From Auraticoccus cholistanensis (GTDB lineage Bacteria > Actinomycetota > Actinomycetes > Propionibacteriales > Propionibacteriaceae), in NCBI RefSeq assembly GCF_009742705.1, contig NZ_WPCU01000005.1:609187-673186 (forward strand): a DNA stretch of 64,000 nt, read 5' to 3'. The translations under genes were made by a program, and so were the position numbers. The notes beneath the pieces are model-generated. The model was given only the letters and a program-made list of their open reading frames with translations. It did not search any database and was not told the origin of the DNA. Positions 8,525-18,157 of the stretch are shown here, piece after piece. How positions within the stretch are numbered: position 1 is the first letter of the stretch; every line of letters begins with the position of its first letter.

Positions 8525-9667
8525 TCAGGCCGCGCGCTCGCCGGGGAAGCGGCACACCTTGGCCACCACCTCGCCCAGCACCAGCTCGGCGGCCCCGACC
8601 AGCAGCAGGTCGGGCCCCAGCGCGGCACGCACCACCGTGACGCACTGCCACGGCGGCGCCAGCACCTGACGGGCCACCTGCTCGAGGAAGTGCTCGGGGG
8701 CCAGGGCGAACATCGCCCCCAGGAAGCCGCCCAGCACCACCCGCTCGGGGTTGAGCACGTTGACCATGTCGCGCACCCCGGTGCTGAGCACCTCGAGCTG
8801 GCGGTGCACCTCGGCGCGCACCCGCGGGCTGTCGTCGGCCCGCAGCGCCTCCTCCAGCCGCTCGTCGGTGGCGACCTCCAGACCCAGCACGTCCAGCAGC
8901 CGACGGCGGCTGACCGCGGCCTCCAGCTCCTCGCCGCCACCGCGCCGGCCGCCGGTCAGGCTGTGGCCGAACTCGCCGGCGTAGCCCTCCGCGCCGAGCA
9001 GCATCCGCCCGTCCACGATGACCCCGCCGCCGATGCCGCTCGGGCCGCCGTTGAGGTAGAGCACGTGCGAGGTGCCCCGGGCCGCCCCGAACAGGTGCTC
9101 GGCGTGGGCGCCGACGTTGGCGTCGTTGGCCGCGCGCACCAGCATGCCGGTGGCCTCCGACAGCAGCACCCCCAGCGGCTCGTCGACCCAGTGCAGGTGC
9201 GGCGCCCAGCGGACCTGGCCGTCGCCGGAGCGCACCAGCCCCGGGACCGCCACCCCGATCCCGGACGGCCGCCACCCCGGACCGGCGCGCTGCCCCAGGA
9301 CCTGCAGGGAGTCGACCACCACCTCGACGGCGCGGGCGGCGGTCGGGGGCTCGGCGCTCTCGGTGCGGACCTTGTCGCGGACGCGGCCCTCGAGGTCCAC
9401 CACGGCCACCGTCACGGCGTCGACCTCGGGCACGACGGCCACCGCGGTCACGTCGCCCGCCGGACGCACCACCGGGCTCGGCCGCCCCACCTGGCGCGTG
9501 CTGCCGGGGGCGTCCTCGACGACCAGCCCCCGGCTCACCAGCTCGGCGACCAGGGCCGCCACGGTCGAGCGGTTCAGCCCGGTCTCGCGGGTCAGCGCGG
9601 CCCGGGAGGCGGGACCGTCACGGTGCAGCCGGTCCAGCAGCTGCGACAGGTTGGGCTCGGTCGGCAC
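8525..9667 (-). CDS. ROK-family transcriptional regulator (XylR/NagC type)
   Basis: A 380-residue repressor. An N-terminal winged helix (ALTRETGLNRSTVAALVAELVSRGLV) is joined to a ROK sugar-kinase-like domain (GIGVAVPGLVR, NDANVGAHAEHLFGAARG). The zinc/ROK signature region is present only in part (GEFGHSLTGG; no CxCGxxGC string), so sugar binding rather than kinase activity is expected. GTG 9667 is chosen because GGAGGA lies at 9671-9676 and the DNA-binding helix follows as usual. It is transcribed away from xylA across a 144-bp gap that contains a perfect operator-like palindrome, so it is the likely xylose repressor of the downstream operon and perhaps of itself. Confidence 0.88.
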   Translation of the reverse strand: MPTEPNLSQLLDRLHRDGPASRAALTRETGLNRSTVAALVAELVSRGLVVEDAPGSTRQVGRPSPVVRPAGDVTAVAVVPEVDAVTVAVVDLEGRVRDKVRTESAEPPTAARAVEVVVDSLQVLGQRAGPGWRPSGIGVAVPGLVRSGDGQVRWAPHLHWVDEPLGVLLSEATGMLVRAANDANVGAHAEHLFGAARGTSHVLYLNGGPSGIGGGVIVDGRMLLGAEGYAGEFGHSLTGGRRGGGEELEAAVSRRRLLDVLGLEVATDERLEEALRADDSPRVRAEVHRQLEVLSTGVRDMVNVLNPERVVLGGFLGAMFALAPEHFLEQVARQVLAPPWQCVTVVRAALGPDLLLVGAAELVLGEVVAKVCRFPGERAA

Positions 9668-9750
9668 GGTTCCTCCTTCCTCCGGCGGCGGGCTCCGGGC
9701 GATGATGGCACCCCGGGAGGCGATGATCCCACCGGAGCCCGGACAGGGCG

Positions 9751-9779
9751 TTGACAGGGCCGCAGCCGCTCCATATGTT
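9751..9779 (+). promoter_or_regulatory. xylA operon promoter
   Basis: TTGACA at 9751-9756, a 17-bp spacer and TATGTT at 9774-9779 form a strong sigma-A-type promoter. Transcription would start near 9786, a few bases before the xylA start codon at 9812. Confidence 0.75.
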
Positions 9780-9795
9780 GTTCTGCACAACATAT
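9773..9795. promoter_or_regulatory. Operator palindrome for the ROK regulator, overlapping the xylA -10
   Basis: ATATGTTGT and its exact complement ACAACATAT are separated by 5 bp. The site covers the -10 box and start point of the xylA promoter, so bound repressor would block transcription. Its form is like the TTTGTTT/AACAAA operators of ROK-type XylR proteins. Confidence 0.75.
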
Positions 9796-9811
9796 CGAGA
9801 TGGGACCACCG

Positions 9812-11005
9812 ATGACGCTCACGCCCACTCCTGCCGACAAGTTCTCCTTCGGGCTCTGGACGATCGGCTACACCGGCACCGACCCCTTCGGCGGCCCGAC
9901 CCGGGCCGACCTCGACGTCGTCCGGGCGGTCGAGAAGCTGGCCGAGGCCGGCGCCTGGGGACTCACCTTCCACGACGACGACCTCTTCGCCTTCGGCAGC
10001 ACCGACGCCGAGCGGCAGCGCCAGATCGACCGGCTCAAGCAGGCGCTGGCCGACACCGGCGTGGTGGTGCCGATGATCACCACCAACCTGTTCGCGGCGC
10101 CGGTGTTCAAGGACGGCGGCTTCACCTCCAACGACCGCTCGGTGCGTCGCTTCGCGCTCCGCAAGACGCTGCGCAACGTCGACCTGGCCGCCGAGCTCGG
10201 CGCCACCACCTTCGTGATGTGGGGCGGGCGCGAGGGGGCGGAGTACGACGTGGCCAAGGACGTCCGCGCGGCCCTGGAGCGCTACCGCGAGGCGGTGAAC
10301 CTGCTCACCCAGTACGTGACCGACAAGGGCTACGACATCCGGTTCGCGATCGAGCCGAAGCCGAACGAGCCCCGTGGCGACATCCTGCTGCCCACCCTCG
10401 GCCACGCCCTCGGCTTCATCGAGACGCTGGACCGGCCCGACCTGGTGGGGCTCAACCCCGAGGTCGGTCACGAGCAGATGGCCGGGCTGAACTTCACCGC
10501 CGGGGTGGCCCAGGCGCTGGACGCGGGCAAGCTGTTCCACATCGACCTCAACGGCCAGCGCTCCATCAAGTACGACCAGGACCTGGTCTTCGGCCACGGC
10601 GACGTGCAGAACGCCTTCAGCCTGGTCGACCTGCTGGAGAACGGCGGCCCGGGCGGCGGCCCCGCCTACGACGGTCCCCGCCACTTCGACTACAAGCCCA
10701 GCCGCACCGAGGACGACGCCGGCATCTGGGACTCCGTCGCGGCCAACATGCGCACCTACCTGCTGCTCAAGGAGCGCGCGAAGGCCTTCCGCGCCGACCC
10801 CGAGGTGCAGGAGGCGCTCGCCGCCGCGCGGGTGGCCGAGCTGTCCCGCCCGACGCTGGACGAGGGCGAGGGCTACGACGCGCTGCTCGCCGACCGCACG
10901 GCCTACGAGGACTTCGACGCCGCGGCCTACTTCGACGGCCACGGCTTCGGCTTCGTCCGGCTGCAGCAGCTGATGATCGAGCACCTGCTCGGCGCCCGCG
11001 GCTGA
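9812..11005 (+). CDS. xylA: Xylose isomerase (class I, actinobacterial type)
   Basis: A 397-residue enzyme that interconverts D-xylose and D-xylulose. The active-site residues are intact: His54 in FHDDDL, Glu181 and Lys183 in EPKPNEP, the metal ligands in [17 protein letters not shown] and KYDQDLVFG, and the late aspartate in FDYKP. With ATG 9812 as start, His54 and Glu181 fall on the same numbers as in Streptomyces xylose isomerases, which favours this start over ATG 9800. It is the first gene of an operon with a Gfo/Idh oxidoreductase, a ThuA protein and a second Gfo/Idh oxidoreductase. No xylulokinase is in the window. Regulation by the divergent ROK repressor is probable. Confidence 0.95.
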   Translation: MTLTPTPADKFSFGLWTIGYTGTDPFGGPTRADLDVVRAVEKLAEAGAWGLTFHDDDLFAFGSTDAERQRQIDRLKQALADTGVVVPMITTNLFAAPVFKDGGFTSNDRSVRRFALRKTLRNVDLAAELGATTFVMWGGREGAEYDVAKDVRAALERYREAVNLLTQYVTDKGYDIRFAIEPKPNEPRGDILLPTLGHALGFIETLDRPDLVGLNPEVGHEQMAGLNFTAGVAQALDAGKLFHIDLNGQRSIKYDQDLVFGHGDVQNAFSLVDLLENGGPGGGPAYDGPRHFDYKPSRTEDDAGIWDSVAANMRTYLLLKERAKAFRADPEVQEALAAARVAELSRPTLDEGEGYDALLADRTAYEDFDAAAYFDGHGFGFVRLQQLMIEHLLGARG

Positions 11006-11033
11006 GCCCCGCCCGAGGCGAGGAGGACGAGGG

Positions 11034-12203
11034 ATGAGCGAGCGACCCGAGCTGCGGGTGGCCATGGTCGGGCACGCCTTCATGGGCGCGGCCCACTCGC
11101 AGGCGTGGCGCAGCGCGCACCGCTTCTTCGACCTGCCGCTGACCCCGCGGATGGCGGTGGTCTGCGGCCGTGACCCCGAGCGGACCCGGCAGGCGGCCGA
11201 CCGGCTGGGGTGGGACGAGGCGGTCACCGACTGGCGCGAGGTGGTGGAGCGCGACGACGTCGACCTGGTCGACATCTGCACCCCCGGTGACACCCACCGC
11301 GACATCGCGGTGGCCGCGCTGGCGGCGGGCAAGCACGTGATGTGCGAGAAGCCGCTGGCCAACTCGGTGCCCGAGGCCGAGGAGATGGCCGCCGCGGCCG
11401 CCGCGAGCGACCGGCTCGCCTTCTGCGGCTACAGCTACCGCCGCACCCCGGCGCTGGCGCTGGCCCGCCAGCTGGTGGCCGAGGGACGCCTGGGCGAGAT
11501 CCGCCACGTCCGCGCCCAGTACCTGCAGGACTGGCTCAGCGACGCCGACGCGCCGCTGACCTGGCGGCTGGACCGCGAGCGGGCCGGGTCGGGCGCCCTG
11601 GGCGACATCGGCGCCCACGTCGTCGACCTGGCGCAGTGGATCACCGGGCAGTCGATCGCCGGGGTGTCGGCGGTGCTGACCACCTTCGTGGACAGCCGGC
11701 CGCTGGGTGGCGACCTGGTCGGCCTGGGCGGACGGGCCCAGGCCGGCTCCCCCCGCGGGCCCGTCACGGTCGACGACGCCGCCGCCTTCACCGCCCGCTT
11801 CGACGGCGGCGCGATGGGCGTGTTCGAGGCCACCCGCTTCGCCCTGGGACGCAAGAACGCCGTGCGGCTGGAGGTCAACGGCTCCGACGGCTCGCTGGCC
11901 TTCGACTTCGAGGACAACGACGTGCTGCACGTCCTCGACGCCGGCGTCGAGGGCGCGCGGCAGGGCTTCACCCGGGTGCTGGTCACCGAGCCCGACCACC
12001 CCTACGCCGGCAGCTGGTGGCCGCCCGGCCACGGGCTCGGCTACGAGCACGGGTTCACCCACCAGGTCGTCGACGTGGTCCGCGCGCTGGCCGAGGGCCG
12101 CCAGGCCGCACCGACCTTCGCCGACGCGCTGCAGGTGCAGCGGGTGCTCGACGCCGTGGAGCGCTCGGCCGCCGACCAGTCGCGGATGACCCCCGTGGGC
12201 TGA
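11034..12203 (+). CDS. Gfo/Idh/MocA-family oxidoreductase
   Basis: A 389-residue NAD(P)-dependent sugar or polyol dehydrogenase. The Rossmann domain starts AMVGHAFMGAAHSQAW; VDICTPGDTHRDIAVAALAAGKHVMCEKPLA carries the family's EKP motif, whose lysine is catalytic. The C-terminal alpha/beta substrate domain includes GSGALGDIGAHVVDLAQWITG. It follows xylA by 28 bp with a GAGGAGGA site and is probably in the same operon. The substrate is unknown. In this family, pairing with ThuA proteins points to oxidation of a sugar at C3 to a keto-sugar. Confidence 0.85.
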   Translation: MSERPELRVAMVGHAFMGAAHSQAWRSAHRFFDLPLTPRMAVVCGRDPERTRQAADRLGWDEAVTDWREVVERDDVDLVDICTPGDTHRDIAVAALAAGKHVMCEKPLANSVPEAEEMAAAAAASDRLAFCGYSYRRTPALALARQLVAEGRLGEIRHVRAQYLQDWLSDADAPLTWRLDRERAGSGALGDIGAHVVDLAQWITGQSIAGVSAVLTTFVDSRPLGGDLVGLGGRAQAGSPRGPVTVDDAAAFTARFDGGAMGVFEATRFALGRKNAVRLEVNGSDGSLAFDFEDNDVLHVLDAGVEGARQGFTRVLVTEPDHPYAGSWWPPGHGLGYEHGFTHQVVDVVRALAEGRQAAPTFADALQVQRVLDAVERSAADQSRMTPVG

Positions 12204-12223
12204 CCCGGGACGTCCTGACCCCC

Positions 12224-12269
12224 ACCGGCCCGACCCCGACCGGCCCGACCCCGACCGGCCCGCCACCCG
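12224..12269. repeat. 15-bp direct tandem repeat between oxidoreductase and thuA-like gene
   Basis: The 15-bp unit ACCGGCCCGACCCCG occurs twice in tandem from 12224, followed by a degenerate third copy. It lies in the 104-bp gap inside the operon, just upstream of the ribosome-binding site at 12295-12299. It is probably replication-slippage-prone spacer DNA. Confidence 0.7.
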
Positions 12270-12307
12270 ACCGACCCGCCACCCCCGACGAAGCAGGAGC
12301 AGAGCCC

Positions 12308-13000
12308 GTGAGCGAAGCCAAGAACGCCCTCGTGCTCCGCGGCGGCTGGGAGGGTCACTCCCCCACCGCGGCCACCGACCTGTTCATCCCCCACCTGGAG
12401 GCCTCGGGCTACCGCGTCCGGGTCGAGACCACGCCGGAGGTCTACGCCGACGCCGCGGCGATGGCGGAGGTGGACCTGGTGGTGCAGTGCTACACCATGG
12501 GCCAGGCGTCCAAGGAGGCGGTGGCGGGGCTGCGACGGGCGGTCGCGGCGGGCACCGGCTTCGCCGGCTGGCACGGCGGCATCGCCGACTCGTTCCGGGC
12601 CAGCTCGGACTACCTGCAGCTGGTCGGCGGGCAGTTCGCCACCCACCCGCCGCAGGACAGGGACGACCTGCCGGAGGGTCCGGAGGCCAACTACATCCCC
12701 TACACCGTCGACATCACCGTCCCCGACCACCCGGTGACCGCCGGGATCGGGTCCTTCGACCTGGTCACCGAGCAGTACTGGGTGCTCACCGACGACTACA
12801 ACGACGTGCTGGCCACCACCACGCTGGCGGCGCGCGACCGCGACGAGTGGCACCGCCCGATCACCTGCCCCGCGGTGTGGACGCGCCGCTGGGGCCGGGG
12901 CTCGGTCTTCGTCTGCACCCCCGGCCACACCGTCGAGGTGCTGCAGCACCCGTCGGTGCGCACGATCGTGGAGAGGGGGCTGCTGTGGGCCAGCCGCTGA
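12308..13000 (+). CDS. ThuA-domain protein (trehalose-utilization family)
   Basis: A 230-residue protein with the ThuA-like class I glutamine-amidotransferase fold: ALVLRGGWEGHSPTAATDLF, VDLVVQCYTMGQ, GTGFAGWHGGIADSF and the C-terminal GRGSVFVCTPGHT. The family lacks a true glutaminase triad and functions with Gfo/Idh dehydrogenases in 3-keto-sugar metabolism. GTG 12308 has AGGAG at 12295-12299. It lies between two Gfo/Idh genes and overlaps the second by 16 bp, so the three products probably serve one pathway. The reaction here is inferred from the neighbours, not shown. Confidence 0.85.
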   Translation: MSEAKNALVLRGGWEGHSPTAATDLFIPHLEASGYRVRVETTPEVYADAAAMAEVDLVVQCYTMGQASKEAVAGLRRAVAAGTGFAGWHGGIADSFRASSDYLQLVGGQFATHPPQDRDDLPEGPEANYIPYTVDITVPDHPVTAGIGSFDLVTEQYWVLTDDYNDVLATTTLAARDRDEWHRPITCPAVWTRRWGRGSVFVCTPGHTVEVLQHPSVRTIVERGLLWASR

Positions 13001-14076
13001 GGATCGGCGTGGTCGGCTGCGGCACGATCTCGGGGGTCTACCTGGACACCCTGCACCGGCTCGAGCCGGTCGAGGTCACCGCGGTGGCCGACCTGGACGC
13101 CGCCCGGGCCGAGGCCGTGGCCGCCCAGCGCGGGCTGCGGGCCCTGCCGGTGGCCGAGCTGCTGACCGACGACCAGGTGGACCTGGTGCTCAACCTGACC
13201 ATCCCCGCCGCCCACGCCGAGGTGGCGCTGGCCGCGCTGGCCGCGGGCAAGGAGGTCTACGGCGAGAAGCCGCTGGCGGCCACCACCGCCGAGGCCAGGG
13301 AGGTGCTGGCCGCCGCCGGGCGGGCCGGCCTGCGGGTCGGCTGCGCCCCCGACACGGTGCTCGGCACCGGCATCCAGACCGCCCGCCGGGCCGTCGACGA
13401 CGGGCTGGTCGGGGCGCCGGTGGCCGCGACGGCGACCATGGTGACGCCGGGCCACGAGCGCTGGCACCCCGACCCCGACTTCTACTACCAGCCCGGCGGC
13501 GGTCCGCTGCTGGACATGGGCCCCTACTACGTCACCGCCCTGGTCACCCTGCTGGGGCCGGTGGCCTCGGTGCTCGGTGCGAGCTCTCGGCCGCGGGCGA
13601 CCCGGACCATCGGCAGCGGGCCGCGGCAGGGCCAGTCGGTCCCGGTCGCGGTCGACACCCACGTCACCGGGGTGCTGGTGCACGAGTCGGGCGCGCTGTC
13701 GACGCTGGTGATGAGCTTCGACGGCACCGGCACCACCGCGGCACCGATCGAGCTGCACGGCGAGCAGGGCACCCTGCTGGTGCCCGACCCCAACCGCTTC
13801 GACGGCGACGTGCTGCTGCAGACGCCGGAGGACCGGACCGTCTGGCAGACCCTGCCGGTCTCGGCGGGGTACCGCGACGCCGCGCGCGGGTACGGCGTGG
13901 CCGACCTGGCCACCACCCCCGCCGGCACGCTGCCGCGGGCCAGCGGCGAGCTGGCGCTGCACGTGCTGGAGGTGATGGAGGGGGTGCTGCAGGCCGCCGA
14001 GCTCGGCCGCTCGGTGGAGATCACCGGCACCGCGGCCCGGACGCCCGCCGTCCCGCTGGGCGACCTGACGGCCTGA
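12985..14076 (+). CDS. Gfo/Idh/MocA-family oxidoreductase
   Basis: A 363-residue dehydrogenase with nucleotide-binding GVVGCGTISGVYLDTL, the catalytic-lysine motif GKEVYGEKPLA, and the substrate-domain region HPDPDFYYQPGGGPLLDMGPYYV. It is not a copy of the first oxidoreductase in this operon: the two share only family motifs. GTG 12985 overlaps the thuA-like gene by 16 bp and has a GAGAGGGGG site upstream; no later start keeps the Rossmann motif. It ends the xylA operon and is followed by a strong hairpin. Substrate unknown; probably a keto-sugar or glycoside linked to the ThuA partner. Confidence 0.87.
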   Translation: MGQPLRIGVVGCGTISGVYLDTLHRLEPVEVTAVADLDAARAEAVAAQRGLRALPVAELLTDDQVDLVLNLTIPAAHAEVALAALAAGKEVYGEKPLAATTAEAREVLAAAGRAGLRVGCAPDTVLGTGIQTARRAVDDGLVGAPVAATATMVTPGHERWHPDPDFYYQPGGGPLLDMGPYYVTALVTLLGPVASVLGASSRPRATRTIGSGPRQGQSVPVAVDTHVTGVLVHESGALSTLVMSFDGTGTTAAPIELHGEQGTLLVPDPNRFDGDVLLQTPEDRTVWQTLPVSAGYRDAARGYGVADLATTPAGTLPRASGELALHVLEVMEGVLQAAELGRSVEITGTAARTPAVPLGDLTA

Positions 14077-14097
14077 GCCGCCTCCCCCGCGCTCCGG

Positions 14098-14151
14098 CCG
14101 GACGGCCCGGCCCCGCCTCCCGCGGACCCGGAGGCGGAGCCGGCCGTCCGG
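14098..14151. terminator. Bidirectional hairpin between the xylA operon and araA
   Basis: CCGGACGGC..CGGC at 14098-14111 pairs with GCCGGCCGTCCGG at 14139-14151 with one bulged base. An inner GCCTCC/GGAGGC stem extends it. It lies between two convergent gene ends, so it can stop both transcripts. There is no U-tract, as is common in GC-rich Actinobacteria. Confidence 0.65.
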
Positions 14152-14158
14152 CGGGAGG

Positions 14159-15673
14159 TCAGAAGCCCTGCGCCAGCCGGTGGTAGGCGGCGTTCCAGCG
14201 CAGCTCGCGCTCGAAGGCCGGCAGCGTGGTGGTCTCGTCGATGACCAGCAGCTCGACCTTGCTCATCTCGGCGAAGGCGCGGACCACCTCGATGCCCACC
14301 TGGGTGGTCATCACGGTGTGGTGGGCGGCACCGGCCGCCAGCCAGGCCGCGGCCGAGGTGGCGAAGTCCGGGGCCGGGCGCCAGACGGCGTGACCGACGG
14401 GCAGCTTCGGCATGGGCTCGGGCAGCGCGACGTTCTCGACCACGTTGGCGGTCAGCCGGAAGCGGTCGCGCAGGTCGGCCAGGGCCACCACGACGGCGGG
14501 GCCGGGGTCGGCGGTGAACACCAGCCGGACCGGGTCCTCACGGCCGCCGATCCCCAGCGGGTGCACCTCGAGCCGCGGCCGGGAGGTGGTGAGCGAGGGG
14601 CTGACCTCGAGCATGTGGGCGCCGAGGATGAGCTCGTTCCCCGGCTCCAGGTGGTAGGTGTAGTCCTCCATCAGGCTCATCCCGCCGGGCAGCCCGGCGC
14701 CCATCACGGCGAACGCGTGACCGAGCAGGGCCGTCTTCCAGTCCCCCTCGGCGCCGAAGCCGTAGCCCTCGGCCATCAGCCGCTGCACCGCCAGGCCGGG
14801 CAGCTGCTTGAGCGCACCGAGGTCCTCGAAGCTGGTGGTGAAGGCGCCGAAGCCGCCGCCCTCGAGGAAGGAGCGCAGCCCGACCTCGATGGCGGCGCCG
14901 TCGCGCAGCGAGGAGTGGCGCTCGGCCCCGGGCTGCAGCTCGGCGGCGACGTCGTAGCGGTCGAGGTACTCCTCGACCAGGGCGTCGACCTGGGCGTCGG
15001 TGGCCCGGGCGACGGCCTCGGCCAGCTCGTTGACGCCCCAGGTGTTGACCTGGGCGCCGAAGCGGATCTCGGCCTCGGTCTTGTCGCCCTCGGTGACCGC
15101 GACGTAGCGCATGTTGTCCCCGAAGCGGGCCAGCTTGAGGGAGCGGGTGGCCGCGCGGCCGGCGGCCGCCCGGGCCCACTGCCCCACCTGGCGGGTCACC
15201 GCGGGGTTGGAGACGTGGCCGACCACCGTGCTGCGGACCACACCCAGCCGGGTCTGGATGTAGCCGAACTCGCGGTCGCCGTGGGCGGCCTGGTTGAGGT
15301 TCATGAAGTCGAAGTCGATCTCGGCCCACGGCAGCGCGACGTCCGCCTGCGTGTGCAGGTGCAGCAGCGGCTTGTCCAGGGCCTCCAGACCGGCGATCCA
15401 CATCTTCGCCGGCGAGAAGGTGTGCATCCAGGTGATCACACCGACGACCGCGTCGTCGGCGTTCGCCTCCAGCACGGTGCGCCGGATGCCCTGGGAGTCC
15501 GTGAGCACCGGCTTCCAGACCACGCGCACGGGGACGTCGGCGGCGGCGGCGAGGCCCTCGGCGACCTGGCGGGACTGGGTCTCCACCTGGCGCAGGGTCT
15601 CCTCGCCGTAGAGGCCCTGGCTGCCGGTGAGGAACCAGACCTCGCGGGTGGACAGGTCGGGGACGATGCTCAT
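14159..15673 (-). CDS. araA: L-arabinose isomerase
   Basis: A 504-residue enzyme converting L-arabinose to L-ribulose. It opens with the typical [20 protein letters not shown]. The active-site/metal residues are present in [14 protein letters not shown] (Glu), [12 protein letters not shown] (Glu), [10 protein letters not shown] (His) and GAAHHTVMT (His). Length is as in E. coli (500). Last gene of the right-to-left araB-araD-araA operon, it overlaps araD by 4 bp (ATGA), so expression is translationally coupled. Confidence 0.96.
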   Translation of the reverse strand: MSIVPDLSTREVWFLTGSQGLYGEETLRQVETQSRQVAEGLAAAADVPVRVVWKPVLTDSQGIRRTVLEANADDAVVGVITWMHTFSPAKMWIAGLEALDKPLLHLHTQADVALPWAEIDFDFMNLNQAAHGDREFGYIQTRLGVVRSTVVGHVSNPAVTRQVGQWARAAAGRAATRSLKLARFGDNMRYVAVTEGDKTEAEIRFGAQVNTWGVNELAEAVARATDAQVDALVEEYLDRYDVAAELQPGAERHSSLRDGAAIEVGLRSFLEGGGFGAFTTSFEDLGALKQLPGLAVQRLMAEGYGFGAEGDWKTALLGHAFAVMGAGLPGGMSLMEDYTYHLEPGNELILGAHMLEVSPSLTTSRPRLEVHPLGIGGREDPVRLVFTADPGPAVVVALADLRDRFRLTANVVENVALPEPMPKLPVGHAVWRPAPDFATSAAAWLAAGAAHHTVMTTQVGIEVVRAFAEMSKVELLVIDETTTLPAFERELRWNAAYHRLAQGF

Positions 15674-16428
15674 GCGGGTGCTCCTGGGTCGGTGCGGCTG
15701 GACGCGGCCATCTCCCCCTGAGGGGCCTGGCCGTAGACGTTCTGGTAGCGGTCGAAGAGGGCGTCGACCTTCTCCTGGGGGATGGGCAGCGGGTCGCCGA
15801 GCTGGCGGGCGATGTGCACGCTGCGGGCGACGTCCTCCACCATCACCGCGGCCTTGACGGCGTCGCGGGCGTCCTTGCCGATGGTGAACGGGCCGTGGTT
15901 CTGCATCAGCACGGCGCGGGAGCGGCTGCCGCGCAGGGTCTGCACGATGCCGCGACCGATGGAGTCGTCGCCGATGACGGCGAAGGGCCCCACCGGGACC
16001 TCGCCGCCGAACTCGTCGGCCATCCCGGTCAGCACGCAGGGGATGGCCTCCCCGCGGGCCGCCCAGGCGCAGGCGTAGGTGGAGTGGGTGTGCACCACCC
16101 CGCCCACCTCGGGCATCTCGCGGTAGACGTAGGCGTGGGCGGCGGTGTCGCTGGAGGGGTTGTTCTCCGAGCCGACGCTGCCGGGGACGACGGCGCCGTC
16201 CAGGGTGCACAGGATCATCGACTCCGGCGTCAGCTCGTCGTAGCTGACCCCGGAGGGCTTGATGACGAACAGGTCCTGGCTGGGGTCGCCGCCCAGGCGC
16301 ACCCGGCCGCTGACGTTGCCGCCGGTCCAGATCACCAGCTGGTAGCGGACCAGCTCGGCGTGCAGGTCCGAGACCTGCCGGCGGACCTGCTCGACCAGCT
16401 GCTGCTGCTCGGGCGTGAGCTCGCTCAT
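15670..16428 (-). CDS. araD: L-ribulose-5-phosphate 4-epimerase
   Basis: A 252-residue class II aldolase-type zinc enzyme making D-xylulose 5-phosphate from L-ribulose 5-phosphate. GGNVSGR and [10 protein letters not shown] bind phosphate; zinc ligands are in [11 protein letters not shown] and in [11 protein letters not shown]. It overlaps araB by 4 bp upstream and araA by 4 bp downstream. Length is near the E. coli enzyme (231) with a short C-terminal tail. It is distinguished from fuculose-phosphate aldolase by the arabinose operon context and by the [11 protein letters not shown] pattern. Confidence 0.94.
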   Translation of the reverse strand: MSELTPEQQQLVEQVRRQVSDLHAELVRYQLVIWTGGNVSGRVRLGGDPSQDLFVIKPSGVSYDELTPESMILCTLDGAVVPGSVGSENNPSSDTAAHAYVYREMPEVGGVVHTHSTYACAWAARGEAIPCVLTGMADEFGGEVPVGPFAVIGDDSIGRGIVQTLRGSRSRAVLMQNHGPFTIGKDARDAVKAAVMVEDVARSVHIARQLGDPLPIPQEKVDALFDRYQNVYGQAPQGEMAASSRTDPGAPA

Positions 16429-18104
16429 CCCAGCACCTCCCTCCGGCGCCGCTTGAGCCGGCGCATCACGTCGCTGCCGCCGCGACCGAAGTGGTCGTGC
16501 AGCTCGCGGTAGTCGGCGTACATCTCGTCGTAGCGGGCCGCCCGCTCGGGGTCGGGCTGGTAGCGGGCCTCGGTGACCTGGCCCATCGCCCCGCTCGCCG
16601 CCAGCACATCGGGGTAGGCCCCGGCGGCTACCGCGGCGTGGATGGCCGAGCCGACGGCCGGGGCGTGCTGGCTGTCGACGGTGGAGATCGGCATGTTGAG
16701 CACGTCGCTGTAGATCTGCATCAGCAGGCTGTTCTTGAGCAGCCCGCCGGCGGCGATGAACTCCTTGACCTCCACGCCGGAGTCGACGAAGGCCTCGACG
16801 ATCTCACGGGTGCCGAAGGCGGTGGCCTCGAGCAGGGCCCGGTAGACGTCCTCGGGCCGGGTCGCGAGCGTGAGCCCCACCACCAGCCCGCTGAGCTCGG
16901 TGTCGACCAGCACCGAGCGGTTGCCGTTGTGCCAGTCCAGCGCCAGCAGCCCGTGGGCGCCGACCTCCTGCTCGCGGGCCAGCTCGGTCAGGTGCTCGTG
17001 GACGCTGCGGCCGGCCTCGGCGGCCGCGGCCTCCAGGCGTCCGGGGACCTGCTGGGCCACGTACCAGGCGAAGATGTCGCCGACGCCGGACTGGCCGGCC
17101 TCGTAGCCCCACTGGCCGGAGACGATGCCGCCGTCCACCACCCCGCACATGCCCGGGACCTCGGCCACGGTGCCGGAGTTGATGACGTGGCAGGTGCTGG
17201 TGCCCATGATGGCCAGCATCTGCCCGGGCTCCACCGCGCGGGCGGCCGGAGAGGTGACGTGGGCGTCGACGTTGCCGACGGCCACCGCGATGCCGGCCGG
17301 CAGACCCGTCCAGCCGGCGGCCTCCTCGGTCAGACCGCCCGCCCGCTCGCCCAGCTGGCCGATGCGGTGGTCGAGCTTCTCCTCGGCGAAGGAGGCGAAG
17401 TCGGGGTTGAGCGCGGCCAGGTACTCCCGGCTCGGCAGCCGGCCGTCCTGCAGGATGCCCTTGTAGCCGGCGGTGCAGGCGTTGCGGACGTAGGTGCCGC
17501 TGAGCTGCCACACGATCCAGTCGGCGGCCTCCACCCAGTGGTCCATCCGGTCGTAGACCTCGCGGTCCTCCTCCAGCAGCTGCAGCGCCTTGGCGAACTC
17601 CCACTCGCTGGAGATGACGCCGCCGTAGCGGGACAGCCACGGCTCCTGCCGCTCGCGGGCCAGCTCGTTGATGCGGTTGGCCTGCGGCTGGGCGGCGTGG
17701 TGCTTCCAGAGCTTGACGTAGGCGTGCGGCCGGTCGGCCAGCTCGGGCAGGGAGCACAGCGGACGCCCGTCGGCGAGCACCGGCATCGGGGTGGAGGCGG
17801 TGAAGTCGGTGCCGATCCCGATCACCTGGGAGGGGTCGACCCCGGACTCGGCCAGGGCGGCCGGCACCGTCTCCTTCAGCGCCTCGACGTAGTCGGCCGG
17901 GTCCTGCAGCGCCCACTCCGGCGGCAGCCGCTTCCCGGTGCTGGCCAGCTCGCGGTCCATCACGGCGTGGCGGTACTCGTGCACCGCCGAGCCGAGCTCG
18001 GCACCGTCGGAGACCCGGACCACCACGGCCCGTGCCGACAGGGTCCCGAAGTCGACACCGACCACGTACTGCTCGGCTGCGGGCTGGGTGTTCTGGCTCG
18101 TCAT
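16425..18104 (-). CDS. araB: Ribulokinase
   Basis: A 559-residue FGGY-family sugar kinase phosphorylating L-ribulose. [16 protein letters not shown] is the N-terminal phosphate-binding loop with the AraB-type [36 protein letters not shown] and [21 protein letters not shown] follow in the expected order, and the length matches E. coli AraB (566). ATG 18104 has AGGAGG at 18109-18114. First gene of the araB-araD-araA operon, it is preceded by a 53-bp gap containing a LacI-type operator. The upstream LacI-family gene is its likely repressor. Confidence 0.96.
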   Translation of the reverse strand: MTSQNTQPAAEQYVVGVDFGTLSARAVVVRVSDGAELGSAVHEYRHAVMDRELASTGKRLPPEWALQDPADYVEALKETVPAALAESGVDPSQVIGIGTDFTASTPMPVLADGRPLCSLPELADRPHAYVKLWKHHAAQPQANRINELARERQEPWLSRYGGVISSEWEFAKALQLLEEDREVYDRMDHWVEAADWIVWQLSGTYVRNACTAGYKGILQDGRLPSREYLAALNPDFASFAEEKLDHRIGQLGERAGGLTEEAAGWTGLPAGIAVAVGNVDAHVTSPAARAVEPGQMLAIMGTSTCHVINSGTVAEVPGMCGVVDGGIVSGQWGYEAGQSGVGDIFAWYVAQQVPGRLEAAAAEAGRSVHEHLTELAREQEVGAHGLLALDWHNGNRSVLVDTELSGLVVGLTLATRPEDVYRALLEATAFGTREIVEAFVDSGVEVKEFIAAGGLLKNSLLMQIYSDVLNMPISTVDSQHAPAVGSAIHAAVAAGAYPDVLAASGAMGQVTEARYQPDPERAARYDEMYADYRELHDHFGRGGSDVMRRLKRRRREVLG

Positions 18105-18137
18105 GCGACCTCCTCGTCGTGGCTCCCCGCCGTCGCG

Positions 18138-18149
18138 GTGAACGTTAAC
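18138..18149. promoter_or_regulatory. Candidate LacI-type operator upstream of araB
   Basis: GTGAACGTTAAC is a 12-bp palindrome with one mismatched pair, centred on CG with an AACGTT core, the usual form of LacI-family operators. It lies 34 bp before the araB start and downstream of the regulator gene's stop codon, so it would control araB-araD-araA separately from the regulator. Confidence 0.55.
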
Positions 18150-18157
18150 ATCCCTGC

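Noticed and set aside
9800..9811. ATG 9800 as the xylA start
   Set aside because: It would leave almost no leader after the predicted transcription start. Residue numbering of the active site matches characterised enzymes only with ATG 9812.
12224..12283. Short GC repeats as a CRISPR array
   Set aside because: Units are 15 bp and directly adjacent with no spacers, and there are no cas genes.
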